Source of the DNA: Osedax frankpressi | Taxonomy: Eukaryota; Annelida; Polychaeta; Sabellida; Siboglinidae | NCBI GenBank assembly: GCA_964035775.1 | Contig: OZ038315.1 | Coordinates: 2,551,281 to 2,615,280 of the forward strand | Reading direction: 5' to 3' | DNA length: 64,000 bases | In this document: positions 18,001 to 34,619 of the stretch, piece after piece | How positions within the stretch are numbered: the stretch's first letter is position 1 | Layout: every line of letters starts with the position of its first letter | Made by a program: the position numbers and the translations under genes | The notes under the pieces: model-generated | Seen by the model: only the letters and a program-made list of their open reading frames with translations | Told to the model about the DNA's origin: nothing | The model's database searches: none

Positions 18001-21000
18001 ATATAACTATGTTATATTAACTAATGAAACTCAGGATAATGTTCATTTCTATTATATAACTATGTTATATTAACTAATGAAACTCAGGATAATGTTCATG
18101 TCTATTATATAACTATGTTATATTAACTAATGAAACTCAGGATAATGTTCATAATGTCTATTATATAACTATGTTATATTAACTAATGAAACTCAGGATA
18201 ATGTTCATGTCTATTATATAACTATGTTATATTAACTAATGAAACTCAGGATAATGTTCATGTCTATTATATAACTATGTTATATTAACTAATGAAACTC
18301 AGGATAATGTTCATATTGTCTATTATATAACTATGTTATATTAACTAATGAAACTCAGGATAATGTTCATGTCTATTATATAACTATGTTATATTAACTA
18401 ATGAAACTCAGGATAATGTTCATAATGTCTATTATATAACTATGTTATATTAACTAATGAAACTCAGGATAATGTTCATAATGTCTATTATATAGCTATG
18501 TTATATTAACTAATGAAACTCAGGATAATGTTCATAATGTCTATTATATAACTATGTTATATTAACTAATGAAACTCAGGATAATGTTAATATCTATTAT
18601 ATCACTATGTTATATTAACTAATGAAACTCAGGATAATGTTCATAATGTATATTATATAACTATGTTATATTAACTAATGAAACTCAGGATAATGTTCAT
18701 GTCTATTATATAACTATGTTATATTAACTAATGAAACTCAGGATAATGTTCATAATGTCTATTATATAACTATATTATATTAACTAATGAAACTCAGGAT
18801 AATGTTCATATTGTCTATTATATAACTATGTTATATTAACTAATGAAACTCAGGATAATGTTCATGTCTATTATATAACTATGTTATATTAACTAATGAA
18901 ACTCAGGATAATGTTCATGTCTATTATATAACTATGTTATATTAACTAATGAAACTCAGGATAATGTTCATAATGTCTATTATATAACTATGTTATATTA
19001 ACTAATGAAACTCAGGATAATGTTCATGTCTATTATATAACTATGTTATATTAACTAATGAAACTCAGGATAATGTTCATGTCTATTATATAACTATGTT
19101 ATATTAACTAATGAAACTCAGGATAATGTTCATAATGTCTATTATATAACTATGTTATATTAACTAAAGAAACTCAGGATAATGTTCATGTCTATTATAT
19201 AACTATGTTATATTAACTAATGAAACACAGGATAATGTTCATAATGTCTATTATATAACTATGTTATATTAACTAATGAAACTCAGGATAATGTTCATGT
19301 CTATTATATAACTATGTTATATTAACTAATGAAACTCAGGATAATGTTCATGTCTATTATATAACTATGTTATATTAACTAATGAAACTCAGGATAATGT
19401 TCATAATGTCTATTATATAACTATGTTATATTAACTAAAGAAACTCAGGATAATGTTCATGTCTATTATATAACTATGTTATATTAACTAATGAAACTCA
19501 GGATAATGTTCATATTGTCTATTATATAACTATGTTATATTAACTAATGAAACTCAGGATAATGTTCATATTGTCTATTATATAGCTATGTTATATTAAC
19601 TAATGAAACTCAGGATAATGTTCATATTGTCTATTATATAACTATGTTATATTAACTAATGAAACTCAGGATAATGTTCATGTCTATTATATAACTATGT
19701 TATATTAACTAATGAAACTCAGGATAATGTTCATGTCTATTATATAACTATGTTATATTAACTAATGAAACTCAGGATAATGTTCATGTCTATTATATAA
19801 CTATGTTATATTAATTAATGAAACTCAGGATAATGTTCATAATGTCTATTATATAACTATGTTATATTAACTAATGAAACTCAGGATAATGTTAATATCT
19901 ATTATATGACTATGTTATATTAACTAATGAAACTCAGTATAATGTTCATGTCTATTATATAATTATGTTATACTAACTAATGAAACTCAGGATAATGTTC
20001 ATATCTATTATATAACTATGTTATATTAACTAATGAAACTCAGGATAATGTTCATGTCTATTATATAACTATGTTATATTAACTAATGAAACTCAGGATA
20101 ATGTTCATAATGTCTATTATATAACTATGTTATATTAACTAATGAAACTCAGGATAATGTTCATATTGTCTATTATATAACTATGTTATATTAACTAATG
20201 AAACTCAGGATAATGTTCATAATGTCTATTATATAACTATGTTATATTAACTAATGAAACTCAGGATAATGTCCATGTCTATTATATAACTATGTTATAT
20301 TAACTAATGAAACTCAGGATAATGTTCATGTCTATTATATAACTATGTTATATTAATTAATGAAACTCAGGATAATGTTCATGTCTATTATATAACTATG
20401 TTATATTAACTAATGAAACTCAGGATAATGTTCATAATGTCTATTATATAACTATGTTATATTAACTAATGAAACTCAGGATAATGTTCATAATGTCTAT
20501 TATATAACTATTTTATATTAACTAATGAAACTCAGGATAATGTTCATGTCTATTATATAACTATGTTATATTAACTAATGAAACTCAGGATAATGTTCAT
20601 ATTGTCTATTATATAACTAAGTTATATTAACTAATGAAACTCAGGATAATGTTCATGTCTATTATATAACTATGTTATATTAACTAATGAAACTCAGGAT
20701 AATGTTCATGTCTATTATATAACTATGTTATATTAACTAATGAAACTCAGGATAATGTTCATATCTATTATATAACTATGTTATATTAACTAATGAAACT
20801 CAGGATAATGTTCATAATGTCTATTATATAACTATGTTATATTAACTAATGAAACTCAGGATAATGTTAATGTCTATTATATAACTATGTTATATTAACT
20901 AATGAAACTCAGGATAATGTTCATAATGTCTATTATATAACTATGTTATATTAACTAATGAAACTCAGGATAATGTTCATAATGTCTATTATATAACTAT

Positions 21001-24000
21001 GTTATATTAACTAATGAAACTCAGGATAATGTTCATGTCTATTATATAACTATGTTATATTAACTAATGAAACTCAGGATAATGTTCATGTCTATTATAT
21101 AACTATGTTATATTAACTAATGAAACTCAGGATAATGTTCATAATGTCTATTATATAACTATGTTATATTAACTAAAGAAACTCAGGATAATGTTCATGT
21201 CTATTATATAACTATGTTATATTAACTAATGAAACTCAGGATAATGTTCATATTGTCTATTATATAACTATGTTATATTAACTAATGAAACTCAGGATAA
21301 TGTTCATATTGTCTATTATATAGCTATGTTATATTAACTAATGAAACTCAGGATAATGTTCATATTGTCTATTATATAACTATGTTATATTAACTAATGA
21401 AACTCAGGATAATGTTCATGTCTATTATATAACTATGTTATATTAACTAATGAAACTCAGGATAATGTTCATGTCTATTATATAACTATGTTATATTAAC
21501 TAATGAAACTCAGGATAATGTTCATGTCTATTATATAACTATGTTATATTAATTAATGAAACTCAGGATAATGTTCATAATGTCTATTATATAACTATGT
21601 TATATTAACTAATGAAACTCAGGATAATGTTAATATCTATTATATGACTATGTTATATTAACTAATGAAACTCAGTATAATGTTCATGTCTATTATATAA
21701 TTATGTTATACTAACTAATGAAACTCAGGATAATGTTCATATCTATTATATAACTATGTTATATTAACTAATGAAACTCAGGATAATGTTCATGTCTATT
21801 ATATAACTATGTTATATTAACTAATGAAACTCAGGATAATGTTCATAATGTCTATTATATAACTATGTTATATTAACTAATGAAACTCAGGATAATGTTC
21901 ATATTGTCTATTATATAACTATGTTATATTAACTAATGAAACTCAGGATAATGTTCATAATGTCTATTATATAACTATGTTATATTAACTAATGAAACTC
22001 AGGATAATGTCCATGTCTATTATATAACTATGTTATATTAACTAATGAAACTCAGGATAATGTTCATGTCTATTATATAACTATGTTATATTAATTAATG
22101 AAACTCAGGATAATGTTCATGTCTATTATATAACTATGTTATATTAACTAATGAAACTCAGGATAATGTTCATAATGTCTATTATATAACTATGTTATAT
22201 TAACTAATGAAACTCAGGATAATGTTCATAATGTCTATTATATAACTATTTTATATTAACTAATGAAACTCAGGATAATGTTCATGTCTATTATATAACT
22301 ATGTTATATTAACTAATGAAACTCAGGATAATGTTCATATTGTCTATTATATAACTAAGTTATATTAACTAATGAAACTCAGGATAATGTTCATGTCTAT
22401 TATATAACTATGTTATATTAACTAATGAAACTCAGGATAATGTTCATGTCTATTATATAACTATGTTATATTAACTAATGAAACTCAGGATAATGTTCAT
22501 ATCTATTATATAACTATGTTATATTAACTAATGAAACTCAGGATAATGTTCATAATGTCTATTATATAACTATGTTATATTAACTAATGAAACTCAGGAT
22601 AATGTTAATGTCTATTATATAACTATGTTATATTAACTAATGAAACTCAGGATAATGTTCATAATGTCTATTATATAACTATGTTATATTAACTAATGAA
22701 ACTCAGGATAATGTTCATAATGTCTATTATATAACTATGTTATATTAACTAATGAAACTCAGGATAATGTTCATGTCTATTATATAACTATGTTATATTA
22801 ACTAATGAAACTCAGGATAATGTTCATATTGTCTATTATATAACTATGTTACATTAACTAATGAAACTCAGGATAATGTTCATAATGTCTATTATATAAC
22901 TATGTTATATTAACTAATGAAACTCAGGATAATGTTCATATTGTCTATTATATAAATATGTTATATTAACTAATGAAACTCAGGATAATGTTAATATCTA
23001 TTATATGACTATGTTATATTAACTAATGAAACTCAGTATAATGTTCATGTCTATTATATAATTATGTTATACTAACTAATGAAACTCAGGATAATGTTAA
23101 TATCTATTATATGACTATGTTATATTAACTAATGAAACTCAGAATAATGTTCATATTGTCTATTATATAACTATGTTATATTAATTAATGAAACTCAGGA
23201 TAATGTTCATAATGTCTATTATATAACTATGTTATATTAACTAATGAAACTCAGGATAATGTTCATGTCTATTATATAACTATGTTATATTAACTAATGA
23301 AACTCAGGATAATGTTCATGTCTATTATATAACTATGTTATATTAACTAATGAAACTCAGGATAATGTTCATGTCTATTATATAACTATGTTATATTAAC
23401 TAATGAAACTCAGGATAATGTTCATATCTATTATATAACTATGTTATATTAACTAATGAAACTCAGGATAATGTTCATAATGTCTATTATATAACTATGT
23501 TATATTAACTAATGAAACTCAGGATAATGTTAATGTCTATTATATAACTATGTTATATTAACTAATGAAACTCAGGATAATGTTCATAATGTCTATTATA
23601 TAACTATGTTATATTAACTAATGAAACTCAGGATAATGTTCATAATGTCTATTATATAACTATGTTATATTAACTAATGAAACTCAGGATAATGTTCATG
23701 TCTATTATATAACTATGTTATATTAACTAATGAAACTCAGGATAATGTTCATAATGTCTATTATATAACTATGTTACATTAACTAATGAAACTCAGGATA
23801 ATGTTCATAATGTCTATTATATAACTATGTTATATTAACTAATGAAACTCAGGATAATGTTCATATTGTCTATTATATAACTATGTTATATTAACTAATG
23901 AAACTCAGGATAATGTTAATATCTATTATATGACTATGTTATATTAACTAATGAAACTCAGTATAATGTTCATGTCTATTATATAATTATGTTATACTAA

Positions 24001-27000
24001 CTAATGAAACTCAGGATAATGTTAATATCTATTATATGACTATGTTATATTAACTAATGAAACTCAGAATAATGTTCATATTGTCTATTATATAACTATG
24101 TTATATTAATTAATGAAACTCAGGATAATGTTCATAATGTCTATTATATAACTATGTTATATTAACTAATGAAACTCAGGATAATGTTCATGTCTATTAT
24201 ATAACTATGTTATATTAACTAATGAAACTCAGGATAATGTTCATGTCTATTATATAACTATGTTATATTAACTAATGAAACTCAGGATAATGTTCATGTC
24301 TATTATATAACTATGTTATATTAACTAATGAAACTCAGGATAATGTTCATTTCTATTATATAACTATGTTATATTAACTAATGAAACTCAGGATAATGTT
24401 CATGTCTATTATATAACTATGTTATATTAACTAATGAAACTCAGGATAATGTTCATAATGTCTATTATATAACTATGTTATATTAACTAATGAAACTCAG
24501 GATAATGTTCATGTCTATTATATAACTATGTTATATTAACTAATGAAACTCAGGATAATGTTCATGTCTATTATATAACTATGTTATATTAACTAATGAA
24601 ACTCAGGATAATGTTCATATTGTCTATTATATAACTATGTTATATTAACTAATGAAACTCAGGATAATGTTCATGTCTATTATATAACTATGTTATATTA
24701 ACTAATGAAACTCAGGATAATGTTCATAATGTCTATTATATAACTATGTTATATTAACTAATGAAACTCAGGATAATGTTCATAATGTCTATTATATAGC
24801 TATGTTATATTAACTAATGAAACTCAGGATAATGTTCATAATGTCTATTATATAACTATGTTATATTAACTAATGAAACTCAGGATAATGTTAATATCTA
24901 TTATATCACTATGTTATATTAACTAATGAAACTCAGGATAATGTTCATAATGTATATTATATAACTATGTTATATTAACTAATGAAACTCAGGATAATGT
25001 TCATGTCTATTATATAACTATGTTATATTAACTAATGAAACTCAGGATAATGTTCATAATGTCTATTATATAACTATATTATATTAACTAATGAAACTCA
25101 GGATAATGTTCATATTGTCTATTATATAACTATGTTATATTAACTAATGAAACTCAGGATAATGTTCATGTCTATTATATAACTATGTTATATTAACTAA
25201 TGAAACTCAGGATAATGTTCATGTCTATTATATAACTATGTTATATTAACTAATGAAACTCAGGATAATGTTCATAATGTCTATTATATAACTATGTTAT
25301 ATTAACTAATGAAACTCAGGATAATGTTCATGTCTATTATATAACTATGTTATATTAACTAATGAAACTCAGGATAATGTTCATGTCTATTATATAACTA
25401 TGTTATATTAACTAATGAAACTCAGGATAATGTTCATAATGTCTATTATATAACTATGTTATATTAACTAAAGAAACTCAGGATAATGTTCATGTCTATT
25501 ATATAACTATGTTATATTAACTAATGAAACTCAGGATAATGTTCATATTGTCTATTATATAACTATGTTATATTAACTAATGAAACTCAGGATAATGTTC
25601 ATGTCTATTATATAACTATGTTATATTAACTAATGAAACTCAGGATAATGTTCATTTCTATTATATAACTATGTTATATTAACTAATGAAACTCAGGATA
25701 ATGTTCATGTCTATTATATAACTATGTTATATTAATTAATGAAACTCAGGATAATGTTCATAATGTCTATTATATAACTATGTTATATTAACTAATGAAA
25801 CTCAGGATAATGTTAATATCTATTATATGACTATGTTATATTAACTAATGAAACTCAGTATAATGTTCATGTCTATTATATAATTATGTTATACTAACTA
25901 ATGAAACTCAGGATAATGTTCATATTGTCTATTATATAACTATGTTATATTAACTAATGAAACTCAGGATAATGTTAATGTCTATTATATAACTATGTTA
26001 TATTAACTAATGAAACTCAGGATAATGTTCATGTCTATTATATAACTATGTTATATTAACTAATGAAACTCAGGATAATGTTCATGTCTATTATATAACT
26101 ATGTTATATTAACTAATGAAACTCAGGATAATGTTCATGTCTATTATATAACTATGTTATATTAACTAATGAAACTCAGGATAATGTTCATATTGTCTAT
26201 TATATAACTATGTTATATTAACTAATGAAACTCAGGATAATGTTCATGTCTATTATATAACTATGTTATATTAACTAATGAAACTCAGGATAATGTTCAT
26301 AATGTCTATTATATAACTATGTTATATTAACTAAAGAAACTCAGGATAATGTTCATGTCTATTATATAACTATGTTATATTAACTAATGAAACTCAGGAT
26401 AATGTTCATATTGTCTATTATATAACTATGTTATATTAACTAATGAAACTCAGGATAATGTTCATATTGTCTATTATATAGCTATGTTATATTAACTAAT
26501 GAAACTCAGGATAATGTTCATATTGTCTATTATATAACTATGTTATATTAACTAATGAAACTCAGGATAATGTTCATGTCTATTATATAACTATGTTATA
26601 TTAACTAATGAAACTCAGGATAATGTTCATGTCTATTATATAACTATGTTATATTAACTAATGAAACTCAGGATAATGTTCATGTCTATTATATAACTAT
26701 GTTATATTAATTATTGAAACTCAGGATAATGTTCATAATGTCTATTATATAACTATGTTATATTAACTAATGAAACTCAGGATAATGTTAATATCTATTA
26801 TATGACTATGTTATATTAACTAATGAAACTCAGTATAATGTTCATGTCTATTATATAATTATGTTATACTAACTAATGAAACTCAGGATAATGTTCATGT
26901 CTATTATATAACTATGTTATATTAACTAATGAAACTCAGGATAATATTCATATTGTCTATTATATAACTATGTTATATTAACTAATGAAACTCAGGATAA

Positions 27001-30000
27001 TGTTCATAATGTCTATTATATAACTATGTTATATTAACTAATGAAACTCAGGATAATGTTCATGTCTATTATATAGCTATGTTATATTAACTAATGAAAC
27101 TCAGGATAATGTTCATATTGTCTATTATATAACTATGTTATATTAACTAATGAAACTCAGGATAATGTTCATGTATATTATATAACTATGTTATATTAAC
27201 TAATGAAACTCAGGATAATGTTCATGTCTATTATATAACTATGTTATATTAACTAATGAAACTCAGGATAATGTTCATAATGTCTATTATATAACTATGT
27301 TATATTAACTAATGAAACTCAGGATAATGTTCATGTCTATTATATAACTATGTTATATTAACTAATGAAACTCAGGATAATGTTCATAATGTCTATTATA
27401 TAACTATGTTATATTAACTAATGAAACTCAGGATAATGTTCATGTCTATTATATAACTATGTTATATTAACTAATGAAACTCAGGATAATGTTCATGTCT
27501 ATTATATAACTATGTTATATTAACTAATGAAACTCAGGATAATGTTCATATTGTCTATTATATAACTATGTTATATTAACTAATGAAACTCAGGATAATG
27601 TTCATAATGTCTATTATATAACTATGTTATATTAACTAATGAAACTCAGGATAATGATCATGTCTATTATATAGCTATGTTATATTAACTAATGAAACTC
27701 AGGATAATGTTCATGTCTATTATATAACTATGTTATATTAACTAATGAAACTCAGGATAATGTTCATGTCTATTATATAACTATGTTATATTAACTAATG
27801 AAACTCAGGATAATGTTCATGTCTATTATATAACTATGTTATATTAACTAATGAAACTCAGGATAATGTTCATAATGTATATTATATAACTATGTTATAT
27901 TAACTAATGAAACTCAGGATAATGTTCATAATGTCTATTATATAACTATGTTATATTAACTAATGAAACTCAGGATAATGTTCATAATGTCTATTATATA
28001 GCTATGTTATATTAACTAATGAAACTCAGGATAATGTTCATAATGTCTATTATATAGCTATGTTATATTAACTAATGAAACTCAGGATAATGTTCATATT
28101 GTCTATTATATAACTATGTTATATTAACTAATGAAACTCAGGATAATGTTCATAATGTCTATTATATAACTATGTTATATTAACTAATGAAACTCAGGAT
28201 AATGTTCATAATGTCTATTATATAGCTATGTTATATTAACTAATGAAACTCAGGATAATGTTCATGTCTATTATATAACTATGTTATATTAACTAATGAA
28301 ACTCAGGATAATGTTCATATTGTCTATTATATAACTATGTTATATTAACTAATGAAACTCAGGATAATGTTCATGTCTATTATATAACTATGTTATATTA
28401 ACTAATGAAACTCAGGATAATGTTCATAATGTCTATTATATAACTATATTATATTAACTAATGAAACTCAGGATAATGTTCATAATGTCTATTATATAAC
28501 TATGTTATATTAACTAATGAAACTCAGGATAATGTTCATATTGTCTATTATATAACTATGTTATATTAACTAATGAAACTCAGGATAATGTTCATAATGT
28601 CTATTATATAGCTATGTTATATTAACTAATGAAACTCAGGATAATGTTCATAATGTCTATTATATAACTATGTTATATTAACTAATGAAACTCAGGATAA
28701 TGTTCATAATGTCTATTATATAGCTATGTTATATTAACTAATGAAACTCAGGATAATGTTCATAATGTCTATTATATAACTATGTTATATTAACTAATGA
28801 AACTCAGGATAATGTTCATAATGTCTATTATATAGCTATGTTATATTAACTAATGAAACTCAGGATAATGTTCATATTGTCTATTATATAACTATGTTAT
28901 ATTAACTAATGAAACTCAGGATAATGTTCATATTGTCTATTATATAACTATGTTATATTAACTAATGAAACTCAGGATAATGTTCATGTCTATTATATAA
29001 CTATGTTATATTAACTAATGAAACTCAGGATAATGTTCATGTCTATTATATAACTATGTTATATTAACTAATGAAACTCAGGATAATGTTCATAATGTCT
29101 ATTATATAACTATGTTATATTAACTAATGAAACTCAGGATAATGTTCATAATGTCTATTATATAACTATGTTATATTAACTAATGAAACTCAGGATAATG
29201 TTCATGTCTATTATATAACTATGTTATATTAACTAATGAAACTCAGGATAATGTTCATATTGTCTATTATATAACTATGTTATATTAACTAATGAAACTC
29301 AGGATAATGTTCATATTGTCTATTATATAACTATGTTATATTAACTAATGAAACTCAGGATAATGTTCATGTCTATTATATAGCTATGTTATATTAACTA
29401 ATGAAACTCAGGATAATGTTCATAATGTCTATTATATAGCTATGTTATATTAACTAATGAAACTCAGGATAATGTTCATGTCTATTATATAACTATGTTA
29501 TATTAACTAATGAAACTCAGGATAATGTTCATAATGTCTATTATATAACTATGTTATATTAACTAATGAAACTCAGGATAATGTTCATAATGTCTATTAT
29601 ATAGCTATGTTATATTAACTAATGAAACTCAGGATAATGTTCATGTCTATTATATAACTATGTTATATTAACTAATGAAACTCAGGATAATGTTCATATT
29701 GTCTATTATATAACTATGTTATATTAACTAATGAAACTCAGGATAATGTTCATGTCTATTATATAACTATGTTATATTAACTAATGAAACTCAGGATAAT
29801 GTTCATAATGTCTATTATATAACTATATTATATTAACTAATGAAACTCAGGATAATGTTCATAATGTCTATTATATAACTATGTTATATTAACTAATGAA
29901 ACTCAGGATAATGTTCATATTGTCTATTATATAACTATGTTATATTAACTAATGAAACTCAGGATAATGTTCATAATGTCTATTATATAGCTATGTTATA

Positions 30001-33000
30001 TTAACTAATGAAACTCAGGATAATGTTCATAATGTCTATTATATAACTATGTTATATTAACTAATGAAACTCAGGATAATGTTCATAATGTCTATTATAT
30101 AGCTATGTTATATTAACTAATGAAACTCAGGATAATGTTCATAATGTCTATTATATAACTATGTTATATTAACTAATGAAACTCAGGATAATGTTCATAA
30201 TGTCTATTATATAGCTATGTTATATTAACTAATGAAACTCAGGATAATGTTCATATTGTCTATTATATAACTATGTTATATTAACTAATGAAACTCAGGA
30301 TAATGTTCATATTGTCTATTATATAACTATGTTATATTAACTAATGAAACTCAGGATAATGTTCATGTCTATTATATAACTATGTTATATTAACTAATGA
30401 AACTCAGGATAATGTTCATGTCTATTATATAACTATGTTATATTAACTAATGAAACTCAGGATAATGTTCATAATGTCTATTATATAACTATGTTATATT
30501 AACTAATGAAACTCAGGATAATGTTCATAATGTCTATTATATAACTATGTTATATTAACTAATGAAACTCAGGATAATGTTCATGTCTATTATATAACTA
30601 TGTTATATTAACTAATGAAACTCAGGATAATGTTCATATTGTCTATTATATAACTATGTTATATTAACTAATGAAACTCAGGATAATGTTCATATTGTCT
30701 ATTATATAACTATGTTATATTAACTAATGAAACTCAGGATAATGTTCATGTCTATTATATAGCTATGTTATATTAACTAATGAAACTCAGGATAATGTTC
30801 ATAATGTCTATTATATAGCTATGTTATATTAACTAATGAAACTCAGGATAATGTTCATGTCTATTATATAACTATGTTATATTAACTAATGAAACTCAGG
30901 ATAATGTTCATATTGTCTATTATATAACTATGTTATATTAACTAATGAAACTCAGGATAATGTTCATAATGTCTATTATATAACTATGTTATATTAACTA
31001 ATGAAACTCAGGATAATGTTCATGTCTATTATATAACTATGTTATATTAACTAATGAAACTCAGGATAATGTTCATAATGTCTATTATATAACTATGTTA
31101 TATTAACTAATGAAACTCAGGATAATGTTCATGTCTATTATATAACTATGTTATATTAACTAATGAAACTCAGGATAATGTTCATAATGTCTATTATATA
31201 ACTATGTTATATTAACTAATGAAACTCAGGATAATGTTCATAATGTCTATTATATAACTATGTTATATTAACTAATGAAACTCAGGATAATGTTCATATT
31301 GTCTATTATATAACTATGTTATATTAACTAATGAAACTCAGGATAATGTTCATAATGTCTATTATATAACTATGTTATATTAACTAATGAAACTCAGGAT
31401 AATGTTCATAATGTCTATTATATAACTATGTTATATTAACTAATGAAACTCAGGATAATGTTCATGTCTATTATATAACTATGTTATATTAACTAATGAA
31501 ACTCAGGATAATGTTCATAATGTCTATTATATAACTATGTTTTATTAACTAATGAAACTCAGGATAATGTTCATGTCTATTATATAACTATGTTATATTA
31601 ACTAATGAAACTCAGGATAATGTTCATGTCTATTATATAACTATGTTATATTAACTAATGAAACTCAGGATAATGTTCATATTGTCTATTATATAGCTAT
31701 GTTATATTAACTAATGAAACTCAGAATAATGTTCATATCTATTATATAACTATGTTATATTAACTAATGAAACTCAGGATAATGTTCATATTGTCTATTA
31801 TATAACTATGTTATATTAACTAATGAAACTCAGGATAATGTTCATGTCTATTATATAACTATGTTATATTAACTAATGAAACTCAGGATAATATTCATGT
31901 CTATTATATAACTATGTTATATTAACTAATGAAACTCAGGATAATGTTCATGTCTATTATATAACTATGTTATATTAACTAATGAAACTCAGGATAATGT
32001 TCATGTCTATTATATAACTATGTTATATTAACTAATGAAACTCAGGATAATGTTCATAATGTCTATTATATAACTATGTTATATTAACTAATGAAACTCA
32101 GAATAATGTTCATAATGTCTATTATATAACTATGTTATATTAACTAATGAAACTCAGGATAATGTTCATGTCTATTATATAACTATGTTATATTAACTAA
32201 TGAAACTCAGGATAATGTTCATGTCTATTATATAACTATGTTATATTAACTAATGAAACTCAGGATAATGTTCATGTCTATTATATAACTAAGTTATATT
32301 AACTAATGAAACTCAGGATAATGTTCATGTCTATTATATAACTATGTTATATTAACTAATGAAACTCAGGATAATGTTCATCTCTATTATATAACTATGT
32401 TATATTAACTAATGAAACTCAGGATAATGTTCATGTCTATTATATAACTATGTTGTATTAACTAATGAAACTCAGGATAATGTTCATGTCTATTATATAA
32501 CTATGTTATATTAACTAATGAAACTCAGGATAATGTTCATATTGTCTATTATATAACTATGTTATATTAACTAATGAAAATCAGGATAATGTTCATGTCC
32601 ATTATATAACTATGTTATATTAACTAATGAAACTCAGGATAATGTTCATAATGTCTATTATATAACTATGTTATATTAACTAATGAAACTCAGGATAATG
32701 TTCATATTGTCTATTATATAACTATGTTATATTAAATAATGAAACTCAGTATAATGTTCATAATGTCTATTATATAGCTATGTTATATTAACTAATGAAA
32801 CTCAGGATAATGTTCATATTGTCTATTATATAGCTATGTTATATTAACTAATGAAACTCAGGATAATGTTCATATTGTCTATTATATAGCTATGTTATAT
32901 TAACTAATGAAACTCAGGATAATGTTCATAATGTCTATTATATAACTATGTTATATTAACTAATGAAACTCAGGATAATGTTCATAATGTCTATTATATA

Positions 33001-34619
33001 ACTATGTTATATTAACTAATGAAACTCAGAATAATGTTCATAATGTCTATTATATAACTATGTTATATTAACTAATGAAACTCAGGATAATGTTCATGTC
33101 TATTATATAACTATGTTATATTAACTAATGAAACTCAGGATAATGTTCATGTCTATTATATAACTATGTTATATTAACTAATGAAACTCAGGATAATGTT
33201 CATGTCTATTATATAACTATGTTATATTAACTAATGAAACTCAGGATAATGTTCATAATGTCTATTATATAACTATGTTATATTAACTAATGAAACTCAG
33301 GATAATGTTCATGTCTATTATATAACTATGTTATATTAACTAATGAAACTCAGGATAATGTTCATGTCTATTATATAACTATGTTATATTAACTAATGAA
33401 ACTCAGGATAATGTTCATTATGTCTATTATATAATTATGTTATATTAACTAATTAAACTCAGGATAATGTTCATGTCTATTATATAACTATGTTATATTA
33501 ACTAATGAAACTCAGAATAATGTTCATATCTATTATATAACTATGTTATATTAACTAATGAAACTCAGGATAATGTTCATATTGTCTATTATATAACTAT
33601 GTTATATTAACTAATGAAACTCAGGATAATGTTCATATTGTCTATTATATAACTATGTTATATTAACTAATGAAACTCAGGATAATGTTCATGTCTATTA
33701 TATAACTATGTTATATTAACTAATGTAACTCAGGATAATGTTCATATTGTCTATTATATAGCTATGTTATATTAACTAATGAAACTCAGGATAATGTTCA
33801 TAATGTCTATTATATAACTATGTTATATTAACTAATGAAACTCAGGATAATGTTCATAATGTCTATTATATAACTATGTTATATTAACTAATGAAACTCA
33901 GGATAATGTTCATGTCTATTATATAACTATGTTATATTAACTAATGAAACTCAGGATAATGTTCATGTCTATTATATAACTATGTTATATTAACTAATGA
34001 AACTCAGGATAATGTTCATGTCTATTATATAACTATGTTATATTAACTAATGAAACTCAGGATAATGTTCATGTCTATTATATAACTAAGTTATATTAAC
34101 TAATGAAACTCAGGATAATGTTCATGTCTATTATATAACTATGTTATATTAACTAATGAAACTCAGGATAATGTTCATATTGTCTATTATATAACTATGT
34201 TATATTAACTAATGAAACTCAGGATAATGTTCATAATGTCTATTATATAACTATGTTATATTAACTAATGAAACTCAGGATAATGTTCATGTCTATTATA
34301 TAACTATGTTATATTAACTAATGAAACTCAGGATAATGTTCATAATGTCTATTATATAACTATGTTATATTAACTAATGAAACTCAGGATAATGTTCATC
34401 TCTATTATATAACTATGTTATATTAACTAATGAAACTCAGGATAATGTTCATATTGTCTATTATATAACTATGTTATATTAACTAATGAAACTCAGGATA
34501 ATGTTCATGTCTATTATATAGCTGTTATATTAACTAATGAAACTCAGGATAATGTTCATATTGTCTATTATATAGCTGTTATATTAACTAATGAAACTCA
34601 GGATAATGTTCATAATGTC
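1..34619. repeat. Satellite array of ~53/56-bp units, about 630 copies
   Basis: The stretch is one continuous tandem array. Each unit contains ATTAACTAATGAAACTCAGG and TATGTTATAT. Units fall into classes by the segment after ATGTTCAT: short 53-bp types (GTCTATT, ATCTATT) and 56-bp types with three extra bases (ATTGTCTATT, AATGTCTATT). Every typical unit holds an inverted repeat, ATATAAC-TAT-GTTATAT. Marker variants (GTTACATT, CTAAGTTATA, CTATTTTATA, a unit ending AACTTATGAAACTC) recur at long distances, so blocks of many units were duplicated: position 1 matches 4547, and 12601 matches 13853. The last two units (about 34510-34605) have lost three bases beside the hairpin, and the array decays at 34620. 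The left end lies outside the window. It could be centromeric or pericentromeric satellite, but nothing in the sequence proves that. I see no gene in it on either strand. Confidence 0.97.

Noticed and set aside
1-34619. CRISPR array
   Set aside because: Units are tandem without unique spacers, and the context is eukaryotic.
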